Assembly (NCBI RefSeq): GCF_014172375.1
Contig: NZ_WNXD01000002.1
Span: 1,488,001 to 1,552,000 of the forward strand
DNA length: 64,000 bases
Direction of reading: 5' to 3'
Source: Pedobacter planticolens
GTDB taxonomy: Bacteria; Bacteroidota; Bacteroidia; Sphingobacteriales; Sphingobacteriaceae
The notes under the pieces are model-generated. The model saw only the letters and a list, made by a program, of their open reading frames with translations, was not told the DNA's origin and did not search any database. A program made the position numbers and the translations under genes. Shown here piece after piece: positions 42,977-52,995 of this stretch; position 1 is the stretch's first letter; the number at the start of each line of letters is the position of its first letter.

Positions 42977-45856
42977 TTAAGCTGTTGCTTCTTCTTCCAT
43001 GTAACTTTCTAACGGAGGGCAAGCGCAGATTAATGATCTATCGCCATGGCTATCGTTTACTCTGCCAACTGATGGCCAGAATTTGTAAGCAGCCACATAA
43101 GGTAATGGAAAAGCTGCCGTTTGACGGCTATAACCATGTTCCCACTCGTTTGCCGTAACTACAGCAGCAGTATGAGGAGCGTTTTTCAAAGGGTTATCAA
43201 CTTTATCTAATTCGCCTTTTTCTACGGCAGTAATTTCATTTCTAATGGCAATTAATGCATCACAAAAACGATCTAATTCATGTTTAGGCTCGCTTTCAGT
43301 AGGCTCAACCATTAACGTACCCGCAACCGGGAAAGAAACTGTTGGTGCGTGGAAACCGTAATCCATTAAACGTTTAGCAATATCAACCACTTCGATACCG
43401 TAGTTTTTAAAACCTCTGCAATCTAAAATCATTTCGTGTGCGCAACGACCTTGACTACCTGAATATAACACCGGATAATGTGTTTCTAAACGAGCTTTCA
43501 TGTAGTTGGCGTTCAAAATTGCATATCTCGTAGCATCGGTTAAGCCTTCGCCACCCATCATGGCAATGTATGCGTGAGAAATAATTAATATCGAAGCAGA
43601 ACCCCAAGGTGCAGATGACACAGCGTGGATAGATTTTTCGTTATTGATATCGACCACTGCATGACCAGGTAAATATTTTACCAAATGTGCAGCCACACCA
43701 ATTGGGCCCATACCAGGACCACCGCCACCATGCGGAATACAGAATGTTTTATGCAAGTTTAAGTGGCAAACATCTGCACCAATATTAGCTGGACTAGTTA
43801 AGCCAACTTGTGCGTTCATGTTAGCTCCATCCATGTAAACTTGTCCGCCGTTTTGGTGAATAATGTTACAAATGTCGATAATACTTTCTTCGAAAACACC
43901 GTGTGTAGATGGATACGTAACCATTAAACATGATAAGTTTGCAGCATGCTCTTCAGCTTTTGCTTTCAAATCATCCACATCAATGTTTCCGTTTTCTAAT
44001 GATTTTACAACGATGATTTTCATGCCAGCCATTGCCGCCGAAGCAGGGTTTGTACCGTGAGCCGAAGCAGGAATTAATGCGATATTACGGTGAAAATCTC
44101 CTCTATCTTGGTGATAAGCTCTGATAACCATTAAGCCAGCGTATTCGCCCTGGGCACCAGCATTTGGCTGTAAACTCATGGCTGCAAAACCAGTAATTTC
44201 GCTTAACCATTTGTCTAATTCATCAAAAACAGTGTAATAACCTAATACTTGGTCGGCCGGTGCAAATGGATGCACTTTACCAAACTCTGGCCAAGTAACA
44301 GGAATCATTTCGCTGGTTGCGTTTAATTTCATGGTGCATGAACCTAAAGCAATCATAGAATGACATAGCGAAAGATCTTTAGTTTCTAATGATTTGATGT
44401 AACGCAACATTTCATGCTCAGAATGATGAGAGGTGAAAACTGCATGTGTTAAATAGTCAGAAGTACGTTGTAAACCTGTCGGGATAGTAGTAGTTACATT
44501 CTCAACAACAGTTAAATTATCGGCAGAAATGCCTTTAACTTTAGAGAAAATACGAACCAACAATTTCACATCTTCGAAAGTAGTCGTTTCATCAAAAGCG
44601 ATGCTTACTGTGTTTCCGTTATAATTTAGGTTGATGTTATTGTCTAAACATTCTTTATGGATAGAGCCAGTTAAGTCGCCTAGATCTAATTGTATGGTAT
44701 CGAAATATGATTTACTTAAAACGTTATAACCAGCTTCTTTTAAAGATTTTGCAAGAGTTACCGCTAATCCGTGGGTACGTTCTGCAATTAATTTTAAACC
44801 TTTAGGGCCGTGATAAGCAGCGTAAAAACCTGCCATAATAGCCAATAAAGCTTGCGCAGTACAAATGTTTGATGTTGCTTTATCTCTACGGATGTGTTGC
44901 TCGCGAGTTTGCAAAGCCATACGTAAAGCGTAATTGTTATTGCTATCGATGGTTACGCCAATAATACGACCTGGAATAGAGCGTTTGTACTCGTCTTTTG
45001 TAGCAAAATAGGCTGCATGCGGACCGCCAAAACCCATTGGTACACCAAAACGTTGTGTAGTACCAACTACAACATCAGCGCCCCACTCGCCCGGAGGAGT
45101 TAATAAAGTTAAGCTGAGTAAATCGGCAATAACCGTTAATTTAATATTTTGGCTATGTAGGGTAGCAGCAAAGTTGGTATAATCAAATACTTCTCCATTA
45201 CCTGCTGGATATTGTACAATTGCACCGAAAAACTCATCGGTTGCAGTAAATGTTTCGTGGTTACCAATTACCAATTCTATACCGAATGGATTAGCACGAG
45301 TTTTTAAAATATCTATGGTTTGTGTAAAAATTAATTCGGACACAAAATATTTAGTAGCCTGATTGTTTTTGCGTAGACTGAATTGCATAAACATTGCTTC
45401 TGCCGCTGCAGTACCTTCATCTAGCAAAGATGCGTTGGCAATTTCCATTCCGGTTAAATCGATAACCATCGTTTGGAAATTCAATAATGCTTGCAAACGA
45501 CCTTGTGCAATTTCTGCTTGGTAAGGTGTGTATTGCGTGTACCATCCTGGGTTTTCCATTACGTTACGCAAAATAACGCCAGGTGTTAAGGTATCATAAT
45601 AACCTTGTCCGATATAAGATTTGAAAACTTTATTTAACGATGCAGTTTGTTTTAAACTTGTTAAATATTCGATCTCAGATTTTGCCTTTGGCAGATTTAA
45701 AGGTTGCTTTAATCTTATTTTCTGAGGAATGGTTTGTTCAATCAGTTCATCGATAGAATTAACGCCGATAGTTTGCAACATTGCCTTAGTATCATCTTGA
45801 TTTGGGGCAATATGACGGTCTTGAAAGTCTTCTTGGTAATGGATGTTTAAACTCAT
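42977..45856 (-). CDS. gcvP: Glycine dehydrogenase (decarboxylating), P protein
   Basis: The 959-residue PLP enzyme decarboxylates glycine in the glycine cleavage system. The N-terminal half (about 1-440) resembles GcvPA and the C-terminal half (about 450-959) GcvPB, fused as in most Gram-negatives. The PLP lysine is in [18 protein letters not shown] (near residue 705), next to the glycine-rich loop. The length is normal. gcvT and gcvH are not nearby. A TACCTTTG -7 box (45881-45888) and a 16-bp palindrome (45976-45991) lie upstream; no glycine riboswitch was recognised. Confidence 0.97.
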   Translation of the reverse strand: MSLNIHYQEDFQDRHIAPNQDDTKAMLQTIGVNSIDELIEQTIPQKIRLKQPLNLPKAKSEIEYLTSLKQTASLNKVFKSYIGQGYYDTLTPGVILRNVMENPGWYTQYTPYQAEIAQGRLQALLNFQTMVIDLTGMEIANASLLDEGTAAAEAMFMQFSLRKNNQATKYFVSELIFTQTIDILKTRANPFGIELVIGNHETFTATDEFFGAIVQYPAGNGEVFDYTNFAATLHSQNIKLTVIADLLSLTLLTPPGEWGADVVVGTTQRFGVPMGFGGPHAAYFATKDEYKRSIPGRIIGVTIDSNNNYALRMALQTREQHIRRDKATSNICTAQALLAIMAGFYAAYHGPKGLKLIAERTHGLAVTLAKSLKEAGYNVLSKSYFDTIQLDLGDLTGSIHKECLDNNINLNYNGNTVSIAFDETTTFEDVKLLVRIFSKVKGISADNLTVVENVTTTIPTGLQRTSDYLTHAVFTSHHSEHEMLRYIKSLETKDLSLCHSMIALGSCTMKLNATSEMIPVTWPEFGKVHPFAPADQVLGYYTVFDELDKWLSEITGFAAMSLQPNAGAQGEYAGLMVIRAYHQDRGDFHRNIALIPASAHGTNPASAAMAGMKIIVVKSLENGNIDVDDLKAKAEEHAANLSCLMVTYPSTHGVFEESIIDICNIIHQNGGQVYMDGANMNAQVGLTSPANIGADVCHLNLHKTFCIPHGGGGPGMGPIGVAAHLVKYLPGHAVVDINNEKSIHAVSSAPWGSASILIISHAYIAMMGGEGLTDATRYAILNANYMKARLETHYPVLYSGSQGRCAHEMILDCRGFKNYGIEVVDIAKRLMDYGFHAPTVSFPVAGTLMVEPTESEPKHELDRFCDALIAIRNEITAVEKGELDKVDNPLKNAPHTAAVVTANEWEHGYSRQTAAFPLPYVAAYKFWPSVGRVNDSHGDRSLICACPPLESYMEEEATA

Positions 45857-45880
45857 GAAGTATAGCTATAATTGATTGCG

Positions 45881-45888
45881 CAAAGGTA
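45881..45888 (-). promoter_or_regulatory. -7 box of gcvP
   Basis: On the minus strand, TACCTTTG matches TAnnTTTG and lies 24 bp before the ATG. No TTG is visible at the proper distance, so the -33 part is weak. Confidence 0.5.
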
Positions 45889-45975
45889 AGGAATTGTCTT
45901 GTTAAAAACATGTAAAAAATGCTTTGCGAACCGTGTTTTTTGCAGCTTAAAGCCTATAAATTTGGTAGTATATCA

Positions 45976-45991
45976 AAACAAACGTTTGTTT
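45976..45991. promoter_or_regulatory. 16-bp perfect palindrome upstream of gcvP
   Basis: AAACAAACGTTTGTTT is a perfect palindrome about 90 bp upstream of the probable -7 box. Symmetry and the central CG are like a LacI-family operator; the binding protein is unknown. Confidence 0.4.
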
Positions 45992-46103
45992 AATTTTTTT
46001 TAAAAAGCTAATAAATAGAATTCTGTTTCTGTAATCATTTGACTACAGAAAGATATTTAAGTAATAAGAAGATTTGCTTAGGAGATTTTTCGGAATGAAA
46101 AAC

Positions 46104-46667
46104 TTATTTATTTACTTTCCAGCCTTCGTCTTTACTTAGTTTTAAACGATAGGTTTTAGTGATAAAATTGCTGTTATCAGCTTGGTTTTTCTCAAATACT
46201 GCAAACGGAGTATTTACCTTTTTAAGCGATACTGTTACTTTGGCGTTGTTATCATTTACTCTGTTAAAATCTACAGGTTTTTCGCTCGCTAATTCGTAAT
46301 TAACCACTTTAACTGTGGCTTTATCTTCATCTTGTTTCAGCACTAAATCGCTGGCTTTATCTGTTAATTTTATTACATAAACAAAGCTGCTATCCTTAGA
46401 AAGGAATTTCTTTTTGGCTTCTTTTAAACTTAAGGAAACATAACCATCATTAGCTAAAGTTTTATATTTAGCTAAATCTTTCATCTCATTTTCACTATTA
46501 AATTTTATTTCGCCAAAGTTAAAACGAGTGGTTTTATATTCGGGATTTGCCTTTAAATAATCAGTAATTACTTCGCCAGCCTCATCAGCATTAATAGTGG
46601 CAATATTTTTACATCCGCCAAAGGCGAAAACAAATAAGCTTAATAGAATTAAGAGTTGGTTTTTCAT
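46104..46667 (-). CDS. Hypothetical lipoprotein
   Basis: The 187-residue protein has a lipoprotein signal peptide (lipobox FGGC, Cys near residue 19). The rest is polar with alternating beta-like segments and ends DEGWKVNK. I do not recognise a family. It is probably anchored in the outer or inner membrane facing the periplasm. It is 32 bp downstream of the DMT transporter gene on the same strand and may be co-transcribed with it. Confidence 0.65.
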   Translation of the reverse strand: MKNQLLILLSLFVFAFGGCKNIATINADEAGEVITDYLKANPEYKTTRFNFGEIKFNSENEMKDLAKYKTLANDGYVSLSLKEAKKKFLSKDSSFVYVIKLTDKASDLVLKQDEDKATVKVVNYELASEKPVDFNRVNDNNAKVTVSLKKVNTPFAVFEKNQADNSNFITKTYRLKLSKDEGWKVNK

Positions 46668-46699
46668 CTGTATATGATTTATTTAAAGGTAATATGCGA

Positions 46700-47608
46700 T
46701 CATGATTTCTTAAAGATATTCCCCTTTTTTATATTTTCCAAATTTGGTAAAATCATGGCACTTAAAATAATGAGTACGCCTAACCAACGGATCCAACTTA
46801 CATCTTCATGTAATACCAATGCCGACATACTTACGGCAACAGGTAATTCTACCGAACTCAGAATAGAACTTAAGGTAAGTCCTGCTTTTGGTATGCCCGA
46901 TGAAAAACAAAGCGGAGGAATAACTGTACCAAATATGGCTAAAATTATTCCCCATTTTAATAAACTGCCAGCTAAAGCACCGTTGATTAAAAATGTAGGA
47001 GGAAGAATAGCAAATATTAACAAACATGCTCCAGTAATCATTAACGCACTCTTTTTTAACGGTGGATATTCATTACCTAACTTACCATTTAGCATTAAGA
47101 ATATGGCGTAGAAAAGTGCGGCTAGCATACCGTAGGCAATACCTAATATATTAAAGCCTGATATTTTTGTTTCTGTTAATCCGCTTGCTAAAACTGTTCC
47201 ACCTAAAACCAATAAAATAGCTAAAACTTGATTGCGACTTGGTTTCTTTTTATAAATGAAAAGTTCTAGTAATACGCTTATCCATACAAATTGCATTAAT
47301 AAAATGATGGCTACCGATGCAGGAACCAGTTTTACACATTGGTAATACGTAATACTTACTAAACCTGTAAAAAAACCAGCTGCAATTAATTTAAGCCAAT
47401 GTGTTTTTATAACAGGTTTTGCTTTTTCTTTAGCTTGTGTTTTAGTCTGAATGAAATAGAGCAGCCATAATACGATAGCTCCAAATAATGCTTGTGTACC
47501 AGTTACATCTCCTAAAGAATAACCTTCGGCATAAGCCAATTTTACAAAAGTAGAAAGGATGCCGAAACTGCAAGCACCAAATAGAACAAGGAGTATACCT
47601 TTTAACAT
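46700..47608 (-). CDS. EamA/DMT family transporter
   Basis: The 302-residue protein has ten hydrophobic helices in two EamA repeats (about 5-145 and 152-290), the layout of drug/metabolite exporters. The substrate cannot be read from sequence. It precedes the lipoprotein gene. Upstream toward pdxJ is a gap with CGCAAAG repeats. Confidence 0.88.
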   Translation of the reverse strand: MLKGILLVLFGACSFGILSTFVKLAYAEGYSLGDVTGTQALFGAIVLWLLYFIQTKTQAKEKAKPVIKTHWLKLIAAGFFTGLVSITYYQCVKLVPASVAIILLMQFVWISVLLELFIYKKKPSRNQVLAILLVLGGTVLASGLTETKISGFNILGIAYGMLAALFYAIFLMLNGKLGNEYPPLKKSALMITGACLLIFAILPPTFLINGALAGSLLKWGIILAIFGTVIPPLCFSSGIPKAGLTLSSILSSVELPVAVSMSALVLHEDVSWIRWLGVLIILSAMILPNLENIKKGNIFKKS

Positions 47609-47625
47609 ATTTTTTTTATTAAACG

Positions 47626-47700
47626 CAAAGTGCGCAAAGTTTTTCGCAAAGAATTATAGCGCTTCTTCTCTTTGCGATTTCTTCGCTTTCTCTGCGGTGA
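47626..47700. repeat. CGCAAAG repeat cluster with inverted copies
   Basis: Three direct CGCAAAG words (47630-47652) face CTTTGCG and TTCGCTTT words (47680-47697). It fills the pdxJ-DMT gap and can form a stem, so it may help termination of pdxJ. Confidence 0.55.
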
Positions 47701-47706
47701 GAGTGC

Positions 47707-48423
47707 TTAAGCTAGTTGCTTTAAATAAAGTTGAATTGTGTTTTCCAAACCTAAATATAAGGAATCGCTAATTAAGGCATGGCCGATGGAAACTTCTAAT
47801 AAATTAGGAATTTGTTGTGCAAAGTATTGAAGATTATTTAAATCTAAATCGTGACCAGCATTAATACCCAAACCTAATTCATTTGCTTTTTTTGCTGCCA
47901 CGATGTAAGGGGCAATTGCTTTTTCCTTATTTGTAGGATATTCACTAGCGTAAGCTTCGGTATATAATTCTATGCGGTCTGTTCCTGTTGCTAAAGCTCC
48001 TTCTACCATTTCGATAACTGGGTCTACAAAAATAGAAACACGAATGCCAGCCTTTTGAAATAGTGAAACCATTTCTTTTAAATAGACTTGCTCTTTTATG
48101 GTATCCCAACCATGGTTTGAGGTAATTTGCCCTAAAACATCGGGTACTAAAGTAACTTGAGCGGGTTTATTAGCTAAAACTAAATCAATAAATTTTTGCT
48201 CGCGACAATTGCCTTCTATGTTAAATTCAGTTGAGATTACTGCTTTTAAATCGAACGTATCTTGATAACGGATGTGGCGTTCGTCTGGTCGTGGGTGCAC
48301 GGTAATTCCTTGTGCGCCAAAACGCTCACAGTCTAAAGCTACCTTAACTAAATCGGGGTTATTGCCACCACGACTGTTTCTTAAAGTTGCTATTTTATTA
48401 ATATTGACGGATAATTTTGTCAT
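47707..48423 (-). CDS. pdxJ: Pyridoxine 5'-phosphate synthase
   Basis: This 238-residue TIM-barrel enzyme makes pyridoxine 5'-phosphate from 1-deoxyxylulose 5-phosphate and 3-amino-2-oxopropyl phosphate. Typical segments are [16 protein letters not shown] (residues 4-19), [12 protein letters not shown] (near 39-50), FNIEGN (near 65), and GINAGHDL (near 190) with GHALI near the end. The length and start match the family. It is divergent from the deacetylase gene, with an AAGG heptamer array between. Confidence 0.95.
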   Translation of the reverse strand: MTKLSVNINKIATLRNSRGGNNPDLVKVALDCERFGAQGITVHPRPDERHIRYQDTFDLKAVISTEFNIEGNCREQKFIDLVLANKPAQVTLVPDVLGQITSNHGWDTIKEQVYLKEMVSLFQKAGIRVSIFVDPVIEMVEGALATGTDRIELYTEAYASEYPTNKEKAIAPYIVAAKKANELGLGINAGHDLDLNNLQYFAQQIPNLLEVSIGHALISDSLYLGLENTIQLYLKQLA

Positions 48424-48442
48424 GGGGCAAAGATAAGAAATT

Positions 48443-48477
48443 AAGGTTGAAGGCGGAAGGTATAAGGCTGAAGGTTT
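48443..48477 (+). repeat. Heptanucleotide array between pdxJ and deacetylase gene
   Basis: Five consecutive 7-bp units read AAGGTTG, AAGGCGG, AAGGTAT, AAGGCTG, AAGGTTT. Confidence 0.8.
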
Positions 48478-48516
48478 TTGAAGACAAATGTAAAAGGAAC
48501 TTATTATGGATGTGTT

Positions 48517-48524
48517 TATCTTTG
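48517..48524 (+). promoter_or_regulatory. -7 box close to the deacetylase start
   Basis: TATCTTTG matches TAnnTTTG and ends 4 bp before the ATG at 48529, so the transcript may have almost no leader. No good -33 element is visible. Confidence 0.4.
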
Positions 48525-48528
48525 TGCT

Positions 48529-49497
48529 ATGAAATTTAAGCTTTTGTCATTTTTGATGCTGTTCTCTTATAATTTATTTGCTCAAAATTTTGAAAGCATT
48601 AAACGTTATAAAGTAAACTACTTATTAGCTACAAAAGCGAGTGAAAAACTAATTGCAATTAGGAGTTTTGTCAATGATAACCAGAAATATTTGTTGTTGG
48701 TTAATCCGCAAACATTAAGCACAAAAGTTGATTTAGCTAATAATTATTCGTTAGTTAATTTAGCTTTTGGTAATGTACAGGCCATTTTTGGTAAATCAAG
48801 TTATGTTAAAGCGATGAACGTAGCTTTGAAAAGTGACAGGCAATTGCAAAATGCTGGATTAGACCATGCCATTCCCAAAGAAAAGGGAATAGCGTTAACC
48901 ATAGATTTGTGCCCTTCTCATAAAAACCTTGATAGAATTATCTTTCAATCATTGATTAATGAATTTAAGCAAATAGAAACACCCGTTCCTTTGGCAGTTT
49001 CGGTTTCTGGAAAGTGGATGCTAAAACACCAAGAAGATTTGAATTGGTTAAAAGGTTTAATGTTACAGAAAGAACTAGATATTACTTGGGTTAACCATTC
49101 TTATAATCATGAGGTAAATAATTTGCCTCTCACAGAAAATTTTCTACTCGCAAAAAATACTGATTTGGATGTTGAAGTATTAAAGAATGAACAGTTAATG
49201 CTGAAGAATGGCTTAATACCATCGGTGTTTTTTCGTTTTCCGGGTTTGGTTTCAGACCAGAAAATTGTAGAACAAATAGAAAATTACGGGTTAATTCCAA
49301 TAGGTAGTGATGCTTGGTTGGCAAAAGGACAGCAAGCAAATGCTGGAAGTATCGTGTTGGTTCACGGTAATGGGAATGAAGAAATTGGTGTAAAAAATTT
49401 CATCCAACTACTCAAATTAAAACAAATTGATGTTAAAAATAAACAATGGCTTTTGTTTGATTTGAGACAGGGTTTGGAGAAGGAGTTTAATAATTAA
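48529..49497 (+). CDS. Polysaccharide deacetylase-like exported protein
   Basis: The product of about 322 residues starts at the second possible ATG, which gives a good signal peptide ([19 protein letters not shown]); the longer frame adds 17 non-signal residues. The NodB-like core shows ALTIDLCPS (TxDxD-type motif 1, near residue 125), [13 protein letters not shown] (HxxxH motif 2, near 190) and FRFPG (motif 3, near 230). Motif 1 keeps the first Asp but has Leu-Cys where many enzymes have Asp-Asp. It may remove acetyl groups from glycans in the envelope. Confidence 0.78.
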   Translation: MKFKLLSFLMLFSYNLFAQNFESIKRYKVNYLLATKASEKLIAIRSFVNDNQKYLLLVNPQTLSTKVDLANNYSLVNLAFGNVQAIFGKSSYVKAMNVALKSDRQLQNAGLDHAIPKEKGIALTIDLCPSHKNLDRIIFQSLINEFKQIETPVPLAVSVSGKWMLKHQEDLNWLKGLMLQKELDITWVNHSYNHEVNNLPLTENFLLAKNTDLDVEVLKNEQLMLKNGLIPSVFFRFPGLVSDQKIVEQIENYGLIPIGSDAWLAKGQQANAGSIVLVHGNGNEEIGVKNFIQLLKLKQIDVKNKQWLLFDLRQGLEKEFNN

Positions 49498-49517
49498 GGT
49501 TGTTTGTTTGCAATAGT

Positions 49518-50408
49518 TTAATCCATTAACCATTTTACTAAACTCACAGGTTCAGCTATACTCCATGAGTGTGGATGTTTTATCGTGCCGTTTCTAAATC
49601 CTCTATCTTTGGTTAAAATCAATTCAACTTTTTGGTTTTGAGATTTTTGTAATAACTTATTGATGTAACCTGCGCAATCGGTTACGTTCATATCAGATAA
49701 ATCCATATTTCTGTTTTTAATCCACCATAAAATATCTGGTTCGCAATAAATTCTTAATGAGGTTTGCTGATAATCAGGTAACATTTCGATGGTAGTATAA
49801 TCTGGATTATACACCGATAGTTCTTTCAAGCTCTTTTCAGAAAATTTATTTGATTGATTTAGTGTATCTAATTTGGCAATTAAATTTTTGTCTCTTCCTT
49901 TTGATAAAGATTTTCTTAATCGAACTAAATCTAAAGGTGGGTCGATAGCAAAAACCTTGTTGATTTTAAATTCATTTTTCTTTTGAGCATAAAATTTCAA
50001 TGCCGTTGTTCCGCCGATGGAGAAACCACCTATAAATAATTTTGTGCTTTCCGATAATTTTTGCCCTGCATAAAAATATTTAATCATTTTCGAAAGCTTA
50101 TCAATAGCGATTTCGTTGATAGGAAATTCTAAATTATCTTTCGAAAGGTTAACAATCATAACAGCTAAATTGCTTTTTTCTGCTTCTTGCAAAATTGTGC
50201 TTTGTGCAGAAACAGAATAGGGATGTTCGCCGTACCCAGGAATAAGAACTAAAACACCTTTAGGTAAACCATTTTTCGGTAGTATTTGATAGTAAAAACA
50301 ATCTTTCCCAAATTGGGATGGATTTTCAATTTTTGGTGGGAATTGAGCTTTTATAGAAATTGTTATAAAAGCCAATAAGATGATTAAGCATAATTTCTTC
50401 ATCGACAT
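49518..50408 (-). CDS. Exported alpha/beta hydrolase
   Basis: The 296-residue protein has a signal peptide (ending IKAQ, near residue 22), an oxyanion segment LIPGYGEHP (near 58) and the nucleophile Ser in GGFSIGGTTAL (near residue 121). The final His is probably in HPHSWSI (near 281). Substrate unknown; it may be an esterase. A second ATG two codons on is an equally good start. It is convergent with the deacetylase gene. Confidence 0.72.
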   Translation of the reverse strand: MSMKKLCLIILLAFITISIKAQFPPKIENPSQFGKDCFYYQILPKNGLPKGVLVLIPGYGEHPYSVSAQSTILQEAEKSNLAVMIVNLSKDNLEFPINEIAIDKLSKMIKYFYAGQKLSESTKLFIGGFSIGGTTALKFYAQKKNEFKINKVFAIDPPLDLVRLRKSLSKGRDKNLIAKLDTLNQSNKFSEKSLKELSVYNPDYTTIEMLPDYQQTSLRIYCEPDILWWIKNRNMDLSDMNVTDCAGYINKLLQKSQNQKVELILTKDRGFRNGTIKHPHSWSIAEPVSLVKWLMD

Positions 50409-50455
50409 TTGTTGTTTCCTAAATATAGGATTTAGTTTGATTGCGATTGGAAAAC

Positions 50456-50794
50456 CTAATCTTTCTTTTCTGGCAATAATGTAATCGTTTTTGCTTTAAA
50501 GCGATTGTTTACTATTTCGCCAGTTACCTCTGCTTTGCCAATGGCGTTGCAAAAACCATGTTTGCCATGTGCATCGCCGAAATCATCTATACCTTTTCCA
50601 TCAACAAAATAAGATTTGCCATCTATCCTGACTGCTAATTCGCAATCTTTACCTTTCATTTTGAACTGACATTCGCCACAAGCAATTTCTACTGTTTTTT
50701 TGTCTAGTTGTTTGGCTGCTGGTTGTTTAGCTGTTTGGGCATTTGCAGCAAAGCCGAAAGCTGTTAAAACTAGGGTGAATATGAAGTGTTTCAT
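50456..50794 (-). CDS. DUF6370 family exported cysteine protein
   Basis: The 112-residue protein has a signal peptide (residues 1-19, ending ANAQ) and then a compact domain with IACGECQFKMKGKDCELAVRIDGKSYFVDG (starting near residue 37) and DAHGKHGFCNAIGKAEV. Four cysteines (CxxC, C, C) are conserved in DUF6370. The pattern suggests metal or disulfide chemistry, but function is not known. A perfect GC-rich palindrome lies 19 bp upstream of its start. Confidence 0.75.
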   Translation of the reverse strand: MKHFIFTLVLTAFGFAANAQTAKQPAAKQLDKKTVEIACGECQFKMKGKDCELAVRIDGKSYFVDGKGIDDFGDAHGKHGFCNAIGKAEVTGEIVNNRFKAKTITLLPEKKD

Positions 50795-50812
50795 TTTTAA
50801 ATAGTAAGGAAT

Positions 50813-50831
50813 CCTGCCTGCGGCAGGCAGG
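50813..50831. repeat. GC-rich perfect palindrome
   Basis: CCTGCCTGCGGCAGGCAGG is a 19-bp palindrome in otherwise AT-rich DNA, between the DUF6370 start and copy E. It is probably another repeated intergenic word; a single copy is seen here. Confidence 0.6.
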
Positions 50832-50889
50832 TAAGTTTGATTAAGACAAATGTAGGTTTTTGTGGTTCAAAAGTGCTTCAGTTTTTTGT

Positions 50890-50983
50890 AAAATAAACCT
50901 GATTGACGTGGAAAGCTTTTTATTGCAGATACTTCGATAAACTCAGTATGACAGTTAAAAACTTGGAACAGAAAGCAGGGCTG
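50890..50983 (-). repeat. Dispersed composite element, copy E (degenerate)
   Basis: The core 50890-50927 (AAATAAACCTGATTGACGTG, then GAAAGCTTTTTATTG) and tail 50954-50983 (GTTAAAAACTTGG...GCAGGGCTG) are more diverged than copies C and D. A REP-like unit (reverse complement GTCATACTGAG...CGAAGTATC) sits exactly between them. Confidence 0.6.
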
Positions 50984-51090
50984 GATTGAGCAAAGAATTA
51001 CTGAACAAACATTTTCAAAAAAATATTTACCATATAAGACATTTAAGAAAATATAAGTTCAAATGTATTTACTTTTCTATAATGGATTAA

Positions 51091-51120
51091 AAGATGTTGA
51101 AATAATTCAGCATGACGAGG
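51091..51120. repeat. REP-like unit
   Basis: Reverse complement reads CGTCATGCTGAATTATTTCA and ends in CATCTT, the GTCAT...GATCT-type layout of the family. Confidence 0.5.
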
Positions 51121-51128
51121 GAATAAAC

Positions 51129-51161
51129 AAAAAAAGGATGTGCAAACTGCACATCCTTTTT
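51129..51161 (-). terminator. ahcY terminator
   Basis: GGATGTGC pairs perfectly with GCACATCC around an AAACT loop, flanked by A and T runs. Confidence 0.9.
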
Positions 51162-51178
51162 AATATGAACCTCAAAAT

Positions 51179-51208
51179 GAGATTGCTTCGTTCCTCGCAA
51201 AGACGAGA
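51179..51208. repeat. REP-like unit between ahcY and its terminator
   Basis: GAGATTGCTTCGTTCCTCGC followed by AAAGACGAG; the reverse complement shares CGTCTTTGCGAGG with the unit at 23590-23632. Confidence 0.7.
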
Positions 51209-51213
51209 ATTGG

Positions 51214-52530
51214 TTAGTATCTGTAAGTATCTGCTTTAAACGGACCTTCAACTGGTACGCCAATATAATCAGCTTGGAATTGGTCTAAAACCTCTAACTC
51301 AACACCAATTTTTTCTAAGTGTAAACGAGCAACTTTTTCGTCTAGGTGTTTAGGTAACACATAAACTTTGTTTTCGTAAGCAGCAGTGTTTGTCCAAAGT
51401 TCTAATTGAGCTAAAGTTTGGTTAGTAAATGAGTTACTCATTACAAAACTTGGGTGACCAGTTGCGCAACCTAAATTAACTAAACGACCTTCGGCCAAAA
51501 CGATAACGTCTTTACCGTCAATTGTATATTTATCAACCTGTGGTTTAATCTCAACTTTAGTATCACCGTAAGCTCCGTTTAACCAAGCCATATCAATTTC
51601 GTTATCGAAGTGACCGATGTTACAAACAATAGCTTTGTCTTTTAATGCTCTGAAGTGTTTCTCGCGTACGATATCACAGTTACCAGTTGTAGTTACCACG
51701 ATATCAGCTTCTTTAATTGCAGTGTCTAAACGTTTAACTTCATAACCTTCCATTGCAGCTTGTAAAGCACAAATTGGGTCAATTTCAGTAACGATTACAC
51801 GTACACCTTGTGAGCTTAAAGATTCTGCAGAACCTTTACCTACATCACCATAACCGCAAACAACAGCTACTTTACCAGCCATCATTACATCAGTTGCACG
51901 ACGAATTGCATCAACTAATGATTCTCTACATCCGTATTTGTTATCGAATTTAGATTTAGTTACCGAATCGTTCACGTTAATTGCAGGTACATGCAATGTT
52001 CCGTTTTTCATTCTTTCGTATAAACGGTGTACACCCGTTGTAGTTTCTTCAGATAAACCTTTGATAGCTGCAATTAGCTCAGGATATTTATCGAATACCA
52101 TATTGGTTAAATCGCCACCATCATCTAATATTAAATTTAATGGTTGGCGTTCTGGACCGAAATGTAAAGTTTGCTCAATACACCAATCAAAATCCGTTTC
52201 GTTTAAGCCTTTCCAAGCGTAAACCTGAATACCTGCAGCGGCAATTGCAGCAGCAGCATGATCTTGTGTTGAGAAAATGTTGCATGATGACCAAGTAACC
52301 TCTGCACCTAATTCTACCAAAGTTTCAATTAAAACTGCAGTTTGAATGGTCATGTGTAAGCAGCCTGCAATACGTGCGCCTGCTAAAGGTTTCGATGGTC
52401 CGAATTCTTTACGCAAACTCATTAAACCTGGCATCTCTGCTTCGGCTAATCCAATCTCTTTGCGGCCCCATTCTGCCAGTGAAATGTCCTTAACTTTATA
52501 AGGAACGTAAGTTGTCTCTACTGATGACAT
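51214..52530 (-). CDS. ahcY: S-adenosylhomocysteine hydrolase
   Basis: This NAD-dependent enzyme splits S-adenosylhomocysteine into adenosine and homocysteine, completing the methyl cycle. The product has about 438 residues from the start [16 protein letters not shown], which matches the family; the longer open frame adds 21 unrelated residues. Motifs include [21 protein letters not shown] (near 50-70), the NAD-binding GYGDVGKG (near 225-232), and the C-terminal [13 protein letters not shown]. Its leader contains one end repeat (52587-52606) of a putative integrative element, and its present promoter lies inside that element. Confidence 0.96.
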   Translation of the reverse strand: MSSVETTYVPYKVKDISLAEWGRKEIGLAEAEMPGLMSLRKEFGPSKPLAGARIAGCLHMTIQTAVLIETLVELGAEVTWSSCNIFSTQDHAAAAIAAAGIQVYAWKGLNETDFDWCIEQTLHFGPERQPLNLILDDGGDLTNMVFDKYPELIAAIKGLSEETTTGVHRLYERMKNGTLHVPAINVNDSVTKSKFDNKYGCRESLVDAIRRATDVMMAGKVAVVCGYGDVGKGSAESLSSQGVRVIVTEIDPICALQAAMEGYEVKRLDTAIKEADIVVTTTGNCDIVREKHFRALKDKAIVCNIGHFDNEIDMAWLNGAYGDTKVEIKPQVDKYTIDGKDVIVLAEGRLVNLGCATGHPSFVMSNSFTNQTLAQLELWTNTAAYENKVYVLPKHLDEKVARLHLEKIGVELEVLDQFQADYIGVPVEGPFKADTYRY

Positions 52531-52586
52531 GTTGTTTTTTATTAAGTGATTAATAATTAATTGCTTATGATGATGTGTAAATATAA

Positions 52587-52606
52587 TTTGCATGCTTTTT
52601 GCATGC
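52587..52606. other. Putative attachment site, left (attL)
   Basis: TTTGCATGCTTTTTGCATGC differs at one of 20 positions from 59518-59537, which lies just outside the integrase start. The two direct repeats bound a 6.95-kb segment of mobile-type genes. Each repeat is itself two TTTGCATGC words. Confidence 0.65.
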
Positions 52607-52611
52607 TTCTA

Positions 52612-52629
52612 TTAGAGTTACCGCTCTAA
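52612..52629. other. Small perfect hairpin next to attL
   Basis: TTAGAG and CTCTAA pair around a 6-base loop, 6 bp inside the left repeat. In the ahcY transcript it would be in the leader. Confidence 0.45.
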
Positions 52630-52635
52630 GTAGAA

Positions 52636-52665
52636 CAAAATTACGTATTAAGTTGGCCAATTCAA
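52636..52665 (-). promoter_or_regulatory. ahcY promoter inside the element
   Basis: On the minus strand, TTG (52665-52663) and TAATTTTG (52643-52636) are 19 bp apart, an exact match to TTG-N19-TAnnTTTG. Transcription would start near 52630 and read through the left repeat into ahcY. Confidence 0.65.
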
Positions 52666-52754
52666 AAGTCTTATTTAAATGCTAGCAGTGTTACTTGTTC
52701 ACTTTTAAAAGTTATTATAATAGTATATAATGAATTTGAAGTATTTCTTTTATT

Positions 52755-52909
52755 GTTGTACCTCTCTGTACACCGAATCCAGACCTCAACAAACAGGTCA
52801 ACAAAACCATCAGGATCTTAACGAATTTAGGTAATTTTAAGCCCATAGATTCTCTGTTATATGGCAATCCGACACATCAGTCCAGAACAAGGATTTGGGC
52901 ACTTAAAAG
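52755..52909 (+). pseudogene. Possible C-terminal coding remnant
   Basis: One plus-strand frame stays open from about 52755 to a TAA at 52907-52909 and reads a plausible protein end (NKQVNKTIRILTNLGNFKP ... SRTRIWALKSP). No start codon or upstream part is present. I do not recognise the family. Confidence 0.3.
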
Positions 52910-52927
52910 CCCTTAAATCCATCTGAT

Positions 52928-52995
52928 TGATCACTTTCAAGTGAAACGAAGTGACCAGTTTGGAGCGTAATATGTGGCCACTTTTGGGATAATCC
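52928..52995 (+). repeat. IS21-like terminal repeats, left
   Basis: Three successive ~22-bp units read TGATCACTTTCAAGTGAAAC, GTGACCAGTTTGGAGCGTAA and GTGGCCACTTTTGGGATAAT. Such tandem sub-terminal units are typical of IS21-family ends in Bacteroidota. A related set on the opposite strand lies at 55183-55242. Confidence 0.5.

Larger units (their letters stand above)
50795..51213. other. 419-bp gene-free region with repeats
   Basis: It holds a GC palindrome (50813-50831), copy E of the dispersed element (50890-50983) with a nested REP-like unit, another REP-like unit (51091-51120), the ahcY terminator (51129-51161) and a final REP-like unit (51179-51208). Confidence 0.75.

Noticed and set aside
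45857..46103. Glycine riboswitch before gcvP
   Set aside because: No tandem aptamer-like pattern or terminator was seen; only a -7 box and a palindrome.
52587..52606. tRNA-gene attachment site
   Set aside because: No tRNA-like sequence is present at either end; the target is the ahcY leader.
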